Assembly: GCF_018798885.1 (NCBI RefSeq)
Contig: NZ_CP076361.1
Coordinates: forward strand, 3,067,501 to 3,131,500
Direction of reading: 5' to 3'
From: Gemmobacter fulvus
Lineage (GTDB): Bacteria; Pseudomonadota; Alphaproteobacteria; Rhodobacterales; Rhodobacteraceae
DNA length: 64,000 bases
The translations under genes and the position numbers were made by a program. Shown piece after piece: positions 26,810 through 37,439 of the stretch (positions are counted from its first letter, which is position 1; every line of letters starts with the position of its first letter). The notes beneath the pieces are model-generated. The model searched no databases, had not been told where the DNA came from, and worked only from the letters and a program-made list of their open reading frames with translations.

Positions 26810-27187
26810 CTAGAGTTCGGTTTCGCCTTCGGGCAAGACCTCTGGCCTCACGGGCGGCAGATCGGGTTTGCGCCGGATGATGATATCGCCATTCGGCAGC
26901 TTTTCCGGGGCCTGATAGTTTTTCAGATCACCCATCATCGCGGCCAGATCGCGCAGCGCAGGCTCCATCTCGCGCAGGGCGCCTTCCATGTCGCGCAAAC
27001 CCGGCTCGACCTCTTCGATCAGGCCACGCAACAGCATCTCGGCCCCGCGTTCGATCAGGCTGAAGCCGTCATCAGCCTCGGCCTGCGGCGCGTCACTGTC
27101 CGGCGCAGGTGTGTCCTGCGCCCAGACCGGGGTCTGCATCGGGCCAAGCGTCAGGGCGATCAGCAGGGGGGCGAGCCAATGTTTCAT
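26810..27187 (-). CDS. small exported protein of unknown function
   Basis: A 125-residue protein with signal peptide (MKHWLAPLLIALTLGPMQTPVWAQ). A helical, acidic repeat-like segment follows (LLRGLIEEVEPGLRDMEGALREMEPALRDL), then the tail PNGDIIIRRKPDLPP. Homologues in Rhodobacterales have been labelled AAA+ ATPase, but no Walker motif is present, so that name is not supported. It is the last gene of the long minus-strand run. Confidence 0.75.
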   Translation of the reverse strand: MKHWLAPLLIALTLGPMQTPVWAQDTPAPDSDAPQAEADDGFSLIERGAEMLLRGLIEEVEPGLRDMEGALREMEPALRDLAAMMGDLKNYQAPEKLPNGDIIIRRKPDLPPVRPEVLPEGETEL

Positions 27188-27217
27188 CCTACCAATATAG
27201 GCAGGCCGGGGCGCATC

Positions 27218-28240
27218 TCAAAGGGGCAGATCCAGAACCACTGGAAAATGATCCGATCCGGTCAGCAAGGCATCGCGCAGTTCCGGCACTTTCCAGCAGC
27301 CCGGCTCGTTCAACGGATGCCAGATCCGCCAGCGGGGCCGCCGTGCGGCCAGATCGGGCGACAGCATGATGAAATCCAGCAGCGCCTCGAAAAACTGTTC
27401 CTGTGCCGTGTTGTAAAAGCGGGCAGAGCTGGGTTGAAGGCCGATGCGGCTTTCCAGCGCCATCAGCGCGTGCGGATCATAGAGCTGCATCGCCGCTTCG
27501 GCCCCGGTGCCCAGCACGATCTCAACCCCGGAATGGCCAAACAGCTTTTCGTATTCATCCAGCCCTGGACCATCGTTGAAATCACCCATCACGATCAGGC
27601 TGTCCCCGGCGATCAGGTGCATGGCCACACGGTTGCGCAGCCAGACACATTCGGCCAGTTGCTTGCGCCGGTTCTCGATGGCGATGCGGGTGGCCTCGAC
27701 CGGGGTGCGCGCGCCATGCGGGGCCTTGGATTTGGCATGAACCCCGATCAGACGCATCGGCCTGGCCGATCCCGCCACCGTCACGGCCAGCTCCAGCGGC
27801 GGTTTGGAAAAGCGGATCGTCTCGGGCGTGGCATCGGCATCCAGATCGTGTCGGAAGACACCGTCGAAATGCGGCTCGCCCTGCGGATCGTGCCGGGCGG
27901 TCAGGCGGTCGGGGTCATAAAGAAAGCTGATTTCCTGTTCGGTTTCCGACCGGAAGCCGCTGACCGCCCGCCGCGCCCGCAGCCCGTATTTGGCGGCAAA
28001 ACGTTCCAGCGCCCGCACCGACTGGCGTTTGCCATTGCTGTCGGGGGCCTCGATCACCATCACGCCATCGGCGTCCATGGCGTTGAACACGATTCCCAGT
28101 GCCGTCAATTGTTCGGCGCGGCTGATCTGATACCGGGCCGAAGGGGCCGCATCCTCCAACAGCCGTCCGGCATCATCAAACAGCGCATTGAACCATTCGA
28201 CATTATAGGTGGCCAGCCGCAGCCGCTCCGGCGGCATCAC
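27218..28240 (-). CDS. endonuclease/exonuclease/phosphatase family protein
   Basis: A 340-residue metal-dependent hydrolase of the EEP superfamily. ATYNVEWFNALFDD near the start carries the conserved Asn; later come GVHAKSKAPH, MGDFNDGPG and a C-terminal GSDHFPVVLD, giving the usual Asn, Asp-x-Asn and Asp-His catalytic set. The conserved Glu after the first strand is in VMVIEAPDSNG. Substrate unknown. Its ATG overlaps the stop of the DjlA-like gene. Confidence 0.88.
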   Translation of the reverse strand: MMPPERLRLATYNVEWFNALFDDAGRLLEDAAPSARYQISRAEQLTALGIVFNAMDADGVMVIEAPDSNGKRQSVRALERFAAKYGLRARRAVSGFRSETEQEISFLYDPDRLTARHDPQGEPHFDGVFRHDLDADATPETIRFSKPPLELAVTVAGSARPMRLIGVHAKSKAPHGARTPVEATRIAIENRRKQLAECVWLRNRVAMHLIAGDSLIVMGDFNDGPGLDEYEKLFGHSGVEIVLGTGAEAAMQLYDPHALMALESRIGLQPSSARFYNTAQEQFFEALLDFIMLSPDLAARRPRWRIWHPLNEPGCWKVPELRDALLTGSDHFPVVLDLPL

Positions 28241-28932
28241 GCGGCTTCCCGGGCAGAGATTTCTTCCCAGGCGGCATTGACCGCAATCAACCGCCGCTCG
28301 GCCAGTTTCACCGCCTCTTCGGGCACGCCGCGCGCCATCAGCCGGTCGGGGTGGGTGTCGCGCACCGCCGCCTTCCAGGCCGCGCGCGCCTCGTCGATAG
28401 AGGCGCTGTGGGTGATGCCCAGCACATCATAGGGGTCGCGCGGTGCATCCTGCACATAGCGGGCGCGGATCGCCCGAAAGCACCCTTCGCCCACGCCGAA
28501 AATCCGCGCCACCTCGGCCAGAAAGGCATCTTCGCGCGGGTGATAATGGCCATCCGCGACCGACACATGGAACAGCCCTTCCAGCAGATCGACAAGAACC
28601 CGGCTGTCGCCCTGAAACATCGCGCGGATCTTGCGGGCATAGGCATCAAAGCCCGCCACGTCCTGCCGCGCCAGATTGAACACCTGTGCGGCATGGGCCT
28701 CGTCGCCCGGCGGCACGGCAAACACCTGCCGGAAGGCCGAAACCTCGTCGCGCGTCACCTCGCCGTCGGCCTTGGCCATTTTGGCCCCCAGCGCGATCAC
28801 CGCGATGGTGAAGGCCACCGTTCGCTCCGGGCAAGCCTCTGGCGGGCTGCGCAATTTTTCAAAGACAGCCGACAGCCCTTCACCCTTGGCGAGGGCGGCG
28901 ATGGCTTCGGCAATACGGGTCCAGATCGACAT
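28237..28932 (-). CDS. DjlA-like co-chaperone (TerB plus DnaJ domain)
   Basis: A 231-residue protein with an N-terminal TerB/DjlA domain (AVIALGAKMAKADGEVTRDEVSAF, MAIADGHYHPRE-type acidic loops) and a C-terminal J domain (PYDVLGITHSASIDEARAAWKAAVRDTHPDRLM). The HPD tripeptide that stimulates DnaK ATPase is intact. Unlike E. coli DjlA it has no N-terminal membrane helix, so it is probably cytosolic. Translationally coupled to the EEP gene downstream. Confidence 0.9.
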   Translation of the reverse strand: MSIWTRIAEAIAALAKGEGLSAVFEKLRSPPEACPERTVAFTIAVIALGAKMAKADGEVTRDEVSAFRQVFAVPPGDEAHAAQVFNLARQDVAGFDAYARKIRAMFQGDSRVLVDLLEGLFHVSVADGHYHPREDAFLAEVARIFGVGEGCFRAIRARYVQDAPRDPYDVLGITHSASIDEARAAWKAAVRDTHPDRLMARGVPEEAVKLAERRLIAVNAAWEEISAREAA

Positions 28933-28963
28933 GTGGTCAGAATAGCGCCTAAAATTCGCCCTG

Positions 28964-29452
28964 TCAGGTCAGGATTTTTTGAAGAAGCCACAGATCCCAG
29001 TAGCGCCCGAATTTCCAGCCAACCTCGGGCACGGTGCCTGCAAGCTGATAGCCAATGGATTCGTGGAAGGCCCGGCCTTCGGGATTTCCGCCCGAAACGC
29101 CCGCCATCATCACATGATGCCCGGCGCGGCGGGCGTGATCCTCGACTGCGATCATCAACGCCCGGCCCAGCCCGCGTCCGCGTGCACCCGACCCCAAAAT
29201 CACCGTATGTTCCATGCTGCGCGCATAGCCGTTGCCGCCACGGAACTGGCCATAGGTGGCAAAGCCCACGGGAACCCCACCTGCCAGCGCGGTGAAAAAT
29301 CCATGGCCCGCGGCGCAGCGGCTGGCGTGATACTCGGCCATGGCGCTGGCGGTTTTTTCCTCGGAGGAAAACGTAACCAGCGTGTCGCTGATCAGCGGAT
29401 TCCACAACGCCCGCAGCGGTTCCAGATCTTCGGTGCGGGTCGGGCGGATCAT
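28964..29452 (-). CDS. GNAT family N-acetyltransferase
   Basis: A 162-residue acetyl-CoA-dependent acetyltransferase. The pyrophosphate-binding loop is GARGRGLGRALMIAVEDHA, followed by HHVMMAGVSGGNPEGRAFHESIGY. Overall layout resembles the phosphinothricin/methionine-sulfoximine acetyltransferase group, but the acceptor is unknown. Its start overlaps the VOC gene stop (ATGA). Confidence 0.88.
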   Translation of the reverse strand: MIRPTRTEDLEPLRALWNPLISDTLVTFSSEEKTASAMAEYHASRCAAGHGFFTALAGGVPVGFATYGQFRGGNGYARSMEHTVILGSGARGRGLGRALMIAVEDHARRAGHHVMMAGVSGGNPEGRAFHESIGYQLAGTVPEVGWKFGRYWDLWLLQKILT

Positions 29453-30063
29453 GTCAGTGCCCGCCGCCCGTGCGGGGTGTCAAATTCCGCGCGCATCGCC
29501 CGCGTCGGCCCCGGCACGATCTGCACGCGTGGATCGGCAAACCGGTCGGCCAGCGCAGCGCGCAGGGCCTCGGCCTGCGGATGGGCAATCTCGAACCAGC
29601 GCAGCCGCACCCCGGTATCGGGCAGGCGCGGGGCAGGGTGCGCCGGGCCTTGCCACTGGATCAGCGCCGGAAAGCAGCTGTCGAAGGGCAGGATGCCGTC
29701 GGCAGGCACCGCCATGCGCCAGCGGAACTCTCCGCGCGACAGGGCGACGGGCTGCCCCGCGCCGGGCGGGCTGGCCTGCAGCGCCGCATCAAGATCGTCG
29801 CAGCCGCAGATCCATGTGGTCAGCCGGGGCGGGCCGGTGAAACGATCCAGATCGAACCAGCGCGGATGAGCCGGGCGGGGGGCGTCGGGATCGGCAGCGA
29901 TCACCTCAAGATAGAGATCCCCCAGCCCGAGCAGGCGGTTATGCGTGGCCATCAGCGGATGCTGACCGCCGCCTGCCAGCGCAACTCCCAGCGCCTGTTC
30001 CACATAGGCCACGCCGTCTGCCAGAGTTTCCGCCGAGACCGCCAGATGATCAAACCGCAGCAT
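29449..30063 (-). CDS. VOC superfamily (glyoxalase-like) protein
   Basis: A 204-residue protein whose N-terminus (LRFDHLAVSAETLADGVAYVEQALG) and ATHNRLLGLGDLYLEVIAAD match the glyoxalase-like VOC fold (PF13468 type). The metal-binding His and Glu of the fold appear at HLAV and LEVI. Reaction unknown. It overlaps the end of ppx by 14 bases and the start of the GNAT gene by 4, so it is part of one operon. Confidence 0.82.
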   Translation of the reverse strand: MLRFDHLAVSAETLADGVAYVEQALGVALAGGGQHPLMATHNRLLGLGDLYLEVIAADPDAPRPAHPRWFDLDRFTGPPRLTTWICGCDDLDAALQASPPGAGQPVALSRGEFRWRMAVPADGILPFDSCFPALIQWQGPAHPAPRLPDTGVRLRWFEIAHPQAEALRAALADRFADPRVQIVPGPTRAMRAEFDTPHGRRALT

Positions 30064-31615
30064 GATCCCCCAGCGTGATCTTGGGCGTGGCTTTCAAGGA
30101 CAGGACCAGCGCGTTGAAGCGCGATTGCGCCACCTCGCCCATCAGCCCGACCCCCCGTTCCGTCAGCCGCAGTTCCAGCACACGCTTTTTCGGCGACCAG
30201 TGCAGGCTGCCGGCTTCTTCCGGGTGGTCGATGGAGAACATGGCGCCAAAGCGCATCGCCTTGCCCAGCACCTCGGCCTCTTGCAACTCATCCTCGGTCA
30301 GCAGGCGGAACAGCGGCTCCATCCGGCTGCCCGCACGGCTGTTCTTGTAGCGGTGCAGCAAGGACAGGCCCAGAAACACCCGGCCCGGATGATCGAGGCC
30401 ACCCAGATTGGCGCGGGTCGCATTGTCGAAACAGGCTTCGGCGCGGTAATCGGGATGCGCGCGCCAGGTGGTGTCATGCAACAGACAGGCCGCCTTGATC
30501 AGCCGCAGTTTTTCGGGCGGCACACCTTTGAACAGCGGCTCAAGGAAGGTGAACAGCTTCTTGCCAAAGCCGGGCAGGCGGGCCTGTGCCGCCTCGGAGG
30601 CGCGGGCCGCCTCGATCAGCGGGTCGCGGGCGCGCAGCTTTTCGGGCATCTGTTCAAACAGCAATCCCTCGCGGATGCCATAGGACGAAATGTCGATCTC
30701 CGAAGGTTTGAAAATCGCGATCAGCTCGCGCAGAACCTCGCAGGCCAGCGGCACCAGTTCCATGCGTTCTGCGCCGGTGCCGGTGCGGGCACGCAGCATC
30801 GTCAGGTCTGACGCGGCGATCCAGTCCAGCGTGTCCAGAACGGATTTCGGGGTCATGCGGTATTCATGCAGCACGGTCAGCGGATAATTGCGCCGCTCCA
30901 TATCCAGCCGCGCGATCACCCGCCAGGATCCGCCCACCAGATAAATACGTTCACCCGATGATTTAAGATCCGACTGCAAGTCTTTGAGAATCTTGTCGAT
31001 ATGCTGCTGCCGCTTCTTTGGCCCGCCCTCGACCTGTTGCAGCCGGAACGGCCCCAGCGGCGAGGTGGCGCGTTTGCCGACCTTGCCGCCACCGATCCGC
31101 GCCAGCTCCATCGAGTTGCCGCCGATGTCGCAGACGATGCCCTTGGCCTCGGGCCAGCCTAGAAGCACCCCCTGCGCCGAAAGGCGGGCTTCTTCATCGC
31201 CGTCGATCACCCAGATCTTCAAGCCGGTTTCGCGTAGCACCTGCTCCTGAAAGGCGGGGCCATCCTCGGCTTCGCGCACCGCCGCTGTGGCAACCACGGT
31301 CAGGGGGGCGATGCCCATGCCCTCGGCCAGCAGGGCAAAGCGTTTCAGCGCAGACAGCGCCCGCTTTGCGCCCTCGGGGTTCAGGCGGCCGGTTTCGGCC
31401 AATCCCTTGCCCAGACCCGCCATGACCTTTTCGTTGTAGAAATAGGCGGGCGAGCGGGCCGCGCCATCGAATACCACCATCCGCACCGAGTTTGATCCGA
31501 CATCGACCACCCCCACCCGGCTGAGCGCGCGGGCCGACGGGTCTTCAAACAGGGGGCGGCCAAACAGACTGCCATCCTCCTGCGCGGCCTCGAATGTGTC
31601 GGCGGGATCGGACAT
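30050..31615 (-). CDS. ppx: exopolyphosphatase (Ppx/GppA family)
   Basis: Releases phosphate from polyphosphate chain ends (or hydrolyses pppGpp). The 521 residues show the ASKHA phosphate loop GVVDVGSNSVRMVVFDG, the second loop CDIGGNSMELARIG and a C-terminal HD-like helical domain (AACLLHDTTWRAHPDYRAE). The start MSDPADTFEAAQ at 31615 follows AAGGAA by 7 bases. It lies 72 bases downstream of ppk1 on the same strand, the classic ppk-ppx arrangement. Confidence 0.93.
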   Translation of the reverse strand: MSDPADTFEAAQEDGSLFGRPLFEDPSARALSRVGVVDVGSNSVRMVVFDGAARSPAYFYNEKVMAGLGKGLAETGRLNPEGAKRALSALKRFALLAEGMGIAPLTVVATAAVREAEDGPAFQEQVLRETGLKIWVIDGDEEARLSAQGVLLGWPEAKGIVCDIGGNSMELARIGGGKVGKRATSPLGPFRLQQVEGGPKKRQQHIDKILKDLQSDLKSSGERIYLVGGSWRVIARLDMERRNYPLTVLHEYRMTPKSVLDTLDWIAASDLTMLRARTGTGAERMELVPLACEVLRELIAIFKPSEIDISSYGIREGLLFEQMPEKLRARDPLIEAARASEAAQARLPGFGKKLFTFLEPLFKGVPPEKLRLIKAACLLHDTTWRAHPDYRAEACFDNATRANLGGLDHPGRVFLGLSLLHRYKNSRAGSRMEPLFRLLTEDELQEAEVLGKAMRFGAMFSIDHPEEAGSLHWSPKKRVLELRLTERGVGLMGEVAQSRFNALVLSLKATPKITLGDHAAV

Positions 31616-31687
31616 TGGCAGTTCCTTTTCGGCTTCGTGCGGACCTTGCCGCCAATCGGGCGGCAGGGTCAACGATTCACATGGGCA

Positions 31688-33874
31688 TCAGGCAGGCGTT
31701 TCGTCACGGGGCCGCGCCAGCCGGGGCACGTCTTTCGCGCCTGCGGTGCCACGCCCCGACAGCGACGGGTTTTCCATGAAAAAGCGATGGCAGCTGAACA
31801 GGTTGCCATCCGGCGCGGCCAGCTGGCGTTCGTAATGGCCATTCGGGTTCAACACCCAGCTTTGCGCCTCGTCCGCCAGATTGGCGGCCATGATCTGCCC
31901 CATGATCTGGCTCTTGACCGTGGGGTTATGCGCCTCAACCAGCGTTTCCACCCGGCGGCTCAGGTTGCGGCCCATCCAGTCTGCCGACGAAAAGAATACC
32001 CGCGCCTTCTTGGCAGGCAGGCCATGGCCATTGCCGAAACAGACGATGCGCGAATGTTCCAGAAAACGCCCGACCACCGATTTGACGCGGATATTCTCGG
32101 ACAGGCCCTTGATGCCGGGGCGCAGGCCGCAGATGCCGCGCACCACAAGGCTGATCTTCACCCCGGCGTTGGAGGCGGCATAGAGCGCGTCGATCACCTC
32201 CGGCTCGATCAGGCTGTTCAGCTTGATCCAGATTTCGGCAGGGCGGCCTTCGCGGGCGTGATCGGCCTCGGCGGCGATCAGTTCCAGCAGGCGCGGCTTG
32301 AGCGTGGTCGGCGCGATGGCGAGGTTTTCCAGCCCCTGTGGCTGCACATAGCCCGACAGGTAATTGAACACCTTGGTCGCATCGCGCCCCAGCGCCGGGT
32401 CGCAGGTGAAAAAGCTGAGATCGGTATAAATGCGCGCGGTGATCGGGTGATAGTTGCCGGTGCCGTAGTGGGTATAGGTGACCAGATTGTCGCCTTCGCG
32501 CCGCACCACCGTGCTGATTTTTGCGTGTGTTTTCAGATGCATGAACCCGTAAACCACATGCGCGCCCGACCGTTCCAGCCGACGCGACTGGCGGATATTG
32601 GCGGCCTCGTCGAAGCGCGCCTTCAATTCGACCAAGGCCGTCACCGATTTGCCCGCTTCAGCCGCCTCGCACAGCGCCGAGACGATCGGGCTGTCCCAGG
32701 AGGTGCGATAGAGCGTCTGCTTGATCGCCAGCACATTGGGATCGCGCGCCGCCTGTTCCAGAAAGCGGATCACAAGGTCGAAGGTTTCATAGGGGTGATG
32801 CAGCAGGATGTCTTTCTGCCGGATCGCGGCGAACATGTCACCATCGTGATCCTGCACCCGTTCCGGCACACGCGGCGCGAAGGGCGGCCACAGCAGATCG
32901 GGGCGTGACGACAGCACCAGTTCCTTCAGATCGGCCACGCCCAGCAGGCCGCGCACCTCGACCACCTCATCGGGCGAGGCGCCCAACTCGTCCATGATCA
33001 GCGCACGCAGATCGGGGGGCGCCCCCGCCGAAATCTTCATGCGGATCACTTCGCCCCGACGGCGGCGTTTCAGCGCGGTTTCAAATTCGCGCACCAGATC
33101 CTCGGCCTCGTCCTCGACCTCCAGATCGCTGTCGCGCAACACTCGGAAGCTGCAATGCCCGCGGTCGACATAGCCGGGGAACAGCATGTCCAGATGCAGC
33201 AGCAGCAGCTCTTCCAGCGGCAGGAAGCGGTGTTCACCGGGTTTGGCGGGCAGGGCGACAAAACGGGCCACCTGTTGCGGGATCGGCAGCAGGGCCTTCA
33301 GCGTGCGGTGATCGGTTTCCCGCTCCAACTCAAGCGCCAGACAGAATCCGGTATTGGGAATGAAGGGGAAGGGGTGCGCCGGGTCTATGGCCAGCGGCGA
33401 CAGCACCGGAAACACCTTATGCAGGAAATGTTCTTCAAGGTGTTTCAGGTCGCGCGCCGTCAGCTTGGACCGGGTGAGCAGTTCGATCCCCTTGGCCTCC
33501 ATCTCGCGCTTCAGCTTCTTGAACACGATCTGCTGCATCTTCATCAGACGGCGCGCATCATCATGGATCAGCACAAGCTGTTCGGTCGGGCTGCAGCCAT
33601 CCTCCGAAGGGGTCGCGGTGCCATTGCGGACCAGCGCGCGCAGCCCCGCCACCCGGACGGTAAAGAATTCGTCCAGATTGGTGGCCGAGATCGACAGGAA
33701 GCGCAGCCGTTCCAGCAGGGGCACCGCCGGATTGCTCGCCTCCTCCAGCACACGCCAGTTGAAGGCGAGCCAGCTGAGCTCGCGGTTGAAATAGCGCCGG
33801 GGCCCGGTGATATCCACATCGGGAAGGTCGACCGGGGGGGCGAAGGGGGCCTTGAGAAAATCTGCCTGTGTCAT
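31688..33874 (-). CDS. ppk1: polyphosphate kinase 1
   Basis: Reversible synthesis of inorganic polyphosphate from ATP. The 728 residues begin with the conserved [19 protein letters not shown]. They include the histidine-containing [18 protein letters not shown] segment (autophosphorylated His region) and the second catalytic stretch [13 protein letters not shown]. Length is typical. It lies between hda and ppx, with 54 and 72-base gaps. Confidence 0.96.
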   Translation of the reverse strand: MTQADFLKAPFAPPVDLPDVDITGPRRYFNRELSWLAFNWRVLEEASNPAVPLLERLRFLSISATNLDEFFTVRVAGLRALVRNGTATPSEDGCSPTEQLVLIHDDARRLMKMQQIVFKKLKREMEAKGIELLTRSKLTARDLKHLEEHFLHKVFPVLSPLAIDPAHPFPFIPNTGFCLALELERETDHRTLKALLPIPQQVARFVALPAKPGEHRFLPLEELLLLHLDMLFPGYVDRGHCSFRVLRDSDLEVEDEAEDLVREFETALKRRRRGEVIRMKISAGAPPDLRALIMDELGASPDEVVEVRGLLGVADLKELVLSSRPDLLWPPFAPRVPERVQDHDGDMFAAIRQKDILLHHPYETFDLVIRFLEQAARDPNVLAIKQTLYRTSWDSPIVSALCEAAEAGKSVTALVELKARFDEAANIRQSRRLERSGAHVVYGFMHLKTHAKISTVVRREGDNLVTYTHYGTGNYHPITARIYTDLSFFTCDPALGRDATKVFNYLSGYVQPQGLENLAIAPTTLKPRLLELIAAEADHAREGRPAEIWIKLNSLIEPEVIDALYAASNAGVKISLVVRGICGLRPGIKGLSENIRVKSVVGRFLEHSRIVCFGNGHGLPAKKARVFFSSADWMGRNLSRRVETLVEAHNPTVKSQIMGQIMAANLADEAQSWVLNPNGHYERQLAAPDGNLFSCHRFFMENPSLSGRGTAGAKDVPRLARPRDETPA

Positions 33875-33928
33875 GATTTTGCTTTTGTTTGATTTTTGTA
33901 ACGCCAGAATGACAGTATCAACCGCGTC

Positions 33929-34594
33929 TCACAGGCTGTCCATAACCTCTGCGGCCAGTTGCCGCGAGACGGGGCCACCGCGCGCCAGAGCGGCGGCATC
34001 CAGCCGCGCCACCAGCGCGCGGGCGGCGGCAAGGCTGCGGTCCATCCGGGCGACCAGAAACGGGATCAGCGCCGGGGCGACCGTCACCTGCCGGTCGGTG
34101 AACTGTTTGATCAGCACCGCCGACAGCAGCGCATCATCGGGCGCGTCGATGCGGGTCACGGCGCTGCCCTGCATCCGGCTCAGCAGATCGGGCAGCCGCA
34201 GGCCCCAGTCGCGCGGCGGGGTGGCAGCGGTCAGCAGCAGCGGCAGCCGGCGTTCGGCAAGGCGGTTGTGCAGGTGGAACAGCGCCGCCTCGGCCCGCGC
34301 ATCGCCCGCCACCGCCTCGGCATCCTCGACCGCAACCGGGGTCCGGCTGCGCGCCTCGATATCCGCCGATCCCAGCGAGGCCCCGGCCATCAGCGCCGCC
34401 CCGCTCTGCGCGGCCCAGATATGCGCCAGATGGGTTTTCCCGGCCCCTGACGGGCCGATCAGCAGCATCTTGCCCAGCGGCCAGCCGCCCGCCTCAAGCG
34501 TGGCCAAGGCCAGCGCATTGGCGGGCGAGACGAAAAAATCCGCGCGTCGCAGCGCCGCAGGGCTGGGCAGATCGAAGGCCAGCTGTGCCGTCAC
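33929..34594 (-). CDS. hda: DnaA regulatory inactivator Hda-like protein
   Basis: A 221-residue DnaA-related AAA+ protein that, bound to the sliding clamp, promotes hydrolysis of DnaA-ATP after initiation (HdaA in Caulobacter). The extreme N-terminus [10 protein letters not shown] is a beta-clamp binding peptide. Walker A is IGPSGAGKTHLAH; the Walker B region (PVAVEDAEAVAG) is weaker than in DnaA. The C-terminal lid is present, but no DnaA-box-binding domain IV follows. Start overlaps the upstream permease stop (ATGA). Confidence 0.92.
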   Translation of the reverse strand: MTAQLAFDLPSPAALRRADFFVSPANALALATLEAGGWPLGKMLLIGPSGAGKTHLAHIWAAQSGAALMAGASLGSADIEARSRTPVAVEDAEAVAGDARAEAALFHLHNRLAERRLPLLLTAATPPRDWGLRLPDLLSRMQGSAVTRIDAPDDALLSAVLIKQFTDRQVTVAPALIPFLVARMDRSLAAARALVARLDAAALARGGPVSRQLAAEVMDSL

Positions 34595-35673
34595 GCGGCA
34601 TCCTCATCCTTGTGCCGCGGCCCTTCAAAGCCGGTATACAGGCGGCTGCCCTTGTACTGTTCGATGGCAAAACGCGCCAGAACACCAAGGGCGGCGGCCA
34701 CAGGAACCGCGATCAACATGCCAAGGAAGCCGAACAGCGACCCGAAGGCCGACAGCGCGAACAGCAGCCAGACCGGGTGCAGCCCGACCGAACTGCCCAC
34801 CAGTTTCGGCGTGATCACATTGCCTTCCAGAAACTGCCCCAGCGCAAAGATCCCGGCAATGATTCCGATGGAGAGCCAGTCGCCCCAGAACTGGAACAGC
34901 GCAAGCCCGATGGCAAGCGCCCCGCCGATCAGCGCGCCGACATAGGGAATGAAGGTGATCGCCCCGGCAATCGCGCCGACGATCAGCCCGTAGTTCAGCC
35001 CCGCCGCCATCAGCGACACTGCATAGAATGTGCCCAGAACCAGACAGACCGACAGTTGCCCGCGCACAAAGGCCGCCAGCACCACGTTGATTTCGCTGGC
35101 CAGACGGCGAATGGTGGGGGCGTGGTCGCGCGGCAGGATGTCATCGACCCGCGCAATCATGTTGTCCCAGTCCAGCAGCAGGTAAAACGCCACCACCGGC
35201 ACGACCACGATGAACACCACCGCGCCGATCACGCTCATGGCGGAACCGATCAGCGAATTGGCCAGCTCGCCCCCCTTGGACTGGATCACCGTGCCGATGT
35301 TTTCCAGCGTCTGCCGCATGGTCGAGGTTTCATCGGTCAGATCGGGAAAGCGTTCGACCATGAAGGCCTGCAAGCGGCGGAACATTTCCGGCGCTTCGTT
35401 GATCAGCTGGGTCAGCTGGTTGAACAGCAGCGGCAGCACCGCAAGGATCAGCAGGATGGTGATCAGCAGGGCCACTATGGAAATGGTGCCGGTGGCGGCA
35501 ATCCGGCTCAGCCCCGCGCGCTCCAGCCGGTCGGCGACCGGATCCATGAAATAGGCGATGGCGCCGCCGACGATGAAGGGCAGGATCACATCGCCCAACA
35601 GCCACAAAAGGGCAAGAATGACCACTGTGGCGATGCCCCAGTATTTCGCCTGCTGTTGAACCGGAAGAACCAT
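34591..35673 (-). CDS. AI-2E (PerM/YdiK) family transporter
   Basis: A polytopic membrane protein of 360 residues with about eight helices. The family pattern is visible: [30 protein letters not shown] near the start, [14 protein letters not shown] in the middle and the C-terminal [29 protein letters not shown]. Substrate not determinable; members have been linked to sodium/proton exchange and autoinducer export. The start [13 protein letters not shown] at 35673 follows AAGGG. Coupled to hda. Confidence 0.9.
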   Translation of the reverse strand: MVLPVQQQAKYWGIATVVILALLWLLGDVILPFIVGGAIAYFMDPVADRLERAGLSRIAATGTISIVALLITILLILAVLPLLFNQLTQLINEAPEMFRRLQAFMVERFPDLTDETSTMRQTLENIGTVIQSKGGELANSLIGSAMSVIGAVVFIVVVPVVAFYLLLDWDNMIARVDDILPRDHAPTIRRLASEINVVLAAFVRGQLSVCLVLGTFYAVSLMAAGLNYGLIVGAIAGAITFIPYVGALIGGALAIGLALFQFWGDWLSIGIIAGIFALGQFLEGNVITPKLVGSSVGLHPVWLLFALSAFGSLFGFLGMLIAVPVAAALGVLARFAIEQYKGSRLYTGFEGPRHKDEDAA

Positions 35674-35733
35674 GAGACACCCTTTGCTTTGCCCCTTCAA
35701 ATTGCCCATCAGGGGACGGGTTTCAAGGGGCGT

Positions 35734-35765
35734 GGCGGGCCGGGTGGCCGTGGCCCGCCGGTTTT
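35734..35765 (+). terminator. terminator-like hairpin in the proS upstream region
   Basis: A perfect 8-bp stem GGCGGGCC / GGCCCGCC with a 10-base loop is followed by GGTTTT in plus orientation, 105 bases before the proS start. No plus-strand gene precedes it nearby, so it would act in the proS leader if transcription starts upstream of it. Confidence 0.4.
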
Positions 35766-35869
35766 GCCCGTTTCGCAGCGCTTTCGCCCCGCAAATGACC
35801 CGAGCGCCGCGCTTGCCTGCACAGGGGGGAGGCGTTAGGAACGCTCAAACGCTTTCCATGAGGCCAAAG

Positions 35870-37207
35870 ATGCGTCTGACCCGCTACTTCCTGCCCGTTC
35901 TGAAGGAAAACCCCGCCGAGGCGCAGATCGTCTCGCATCGCTACATGCTGCGCGCCGGCATGATCAAGCAGCAGGCGGCAGGGATCTATTCCTGGTTGCC
36001 GATGGGCTTCAAGGTGCTGAAGCGCATCGAGCAGATCGTGCATGAAGAGCAGATCCGCGCAGGCCATATTCCGCTGCTGATGCCGACGTTGCAACCCGCC
36101 GATCTGTGGCGGGAAAGCGGGCGCTATGATGATTACGGCCAGGAAATGCTGCGCATCAAGGACCGGCATGACCGCGACATGCTTTATGGCCCGACCAACG
36201 AGGAAATGATCACCGATATTTTCCGCAGCCACGTCGGGTCTTACAAGGATCTGCCGCTGACGCTGTATCATATTCAGTGGAAGTTCCGCGATGAGGTCCG
36301 GCCGCGCTTCGGCGTGATGCGCGGGCGCGAATTCCTGATGAAGGATGGCTACAACTTCGATGTAGACAAGGCGGCGGCGCTGCATGCCTACAACCGCCAT
36401 ATGGTCAGCTATCTGCGCACCTATGAACGCATGGGTCTGACGGCGATTCCGATGCGGGCGGCCTCGGGGCCGATCGGCGGCGACAATACGCACGAGTTTC
36501 TGGTGCTGGCCGCAACCGGCGAGTCGGAAGTCTTCTACGATTCGGCGGTGACAGATCTGAAACTGGGCCAGCGCGAGGTCGATTTCGACGACCGCGATCA
36601 GGTGAAGGCGATCTGCGACGAGTTCACCACGCTTTATGCCCGCACCGATGAGACCCATGACGCGGCGCTGTTTGACGCCGTGCCCGAGGAGCGCCGCAAG
36701 GTGGGCCGGGGCATCGAGGTCGGCCAGATCTTCTATTTCGGCACCAAATATTCCGAAGCGATGGGCGCGAATGTCGTGACCGCCGACGGCAGCCGCGTTC
36801 CGGTGGAAATGGGCAGCCATGGCATCGGTGTCAGCCGGTTGCTGGGCGCGATCATCGAGGCCAGCCATGATGACAAGGGCATCATCTGGCCCGAGGGTGT
36901 GACCCCGTTCCACGCCGGGATCGTGAACCTGAAACAGGGCGATACCGCCACCGACGCCGCCTGCGACGCGATCTACAAGGCGCTGAAGGCCAAGGGGCTG
37001 GATCCGCTTTATGACGACCGCGACGAGCGCGCCGGGGCGAAATTCGCCACGATGGATCTGATCGGCCTGCCGTGGCGGGTGACTGTGGGGCCGCGCGGCC
37101 TTGCCAATGGCGTGGTGGAACTGACCTCGCGCCGCACCGGTGTGTCGGAAGAGCTGACGGCAGAGGCCGCCGTTGCGCGTCTGGCCGAGATCTACGCCGA
37201 CTGGTGA
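35870..37207 (+). CDS. proS: prolyl-tRNA synthetase
   Basis: Class II aminoacyl-tRNA synthetase. The 445-residue form lacks the large editing insertion of the bacterial 570-residue enzyme, as usual in alphaproteobacteria. Motif 1 region [25 protein letters not shown], motif 2 [21 protein letters not shown] and motif 3 [14 protein letters not shown] are clear, followed by the anticodon-binding domain ([21 protein letters not shown]). Starts at 35870 (MRLTRYFLP) and 35858 are both possible; the former matches the family. Confidence 0.96.
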   Translation: MRLTRYFLPVLKENPAEAQIVSHRYMLRAGMIKQQAAGIYSWLPMGFKVLKRIEQIVHEEQIRAGHIPLLMPTLQPADLWRESGRYDDYGQEMLRIKDRHDRDMLYGPTNEEMITDIFRSHVGSYKDLPLTLYHIQWKFRDEVRPRFGVMRGREFLMKDGYNFDVDKAAALHAYNRHMVSYLRTYERMGLTAIPMRAASGPIGGDNTHEFLVLAATGESEVFYDSAVTDLKLGQREVDFDDRDQVKAICDEFTTLYARTDETHDAALFDAVPEERRKVGRGIEVGQIFYFGTKYSEAMGANVVTADGSRVPVEMGSHGIGVSRLLGAIIEASHDDKGIIWPEGVTPFHAGIVNLKQGDTATDAACDAIYKALKAKGLDPLYDDRDERAGAKFATMDLIGLPWRVTVGPRGLANGVVELTSRRTGVSEELTAEAAVARLAEIYADW

Positions 37208-37245
37208 TCTGACTGGCCCCCCCATGCGGGGGCGGAACTGCGACA

Positions 37246-37279
37246 GGCCGGGGTGCGGGAAACGCGCCCCGGCTTTTTT
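37246..37279 (+). terminator. intrinsic terminator after proS
   Basis: An 11-bp stem GCCGGGGTGCG / CGCGCCCCGGC (one mismatch) with loop GGAAA is followed by six T. A second eight-T run follows at 37289-37296 after TAGCCGGC. Confidence 0.9.
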
Positions 37280-37439
37280 GTAGCCGGCTTTTTTTTGTGG
37301 TTGTGGCCAACCAAGGGTCGGCAAGTCCTTGCCACCGGGCACAGGTCAGGCGGCGTTCTGCCGGTCGCGGCGCGTGAATTCTGTGTGAAGGCTGGGGGGA
37401 TGGCTTGACGGCAGGCGCAAAGGGCGGAAGAACCCCAGC

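Noticed and set aside
26810-27187. AAA+ ATPase label for the small exported protein
   Set aside because: No Walker A or B motif and a signal peptide is present; such a name for homologues would be a propagated mis-annotation.
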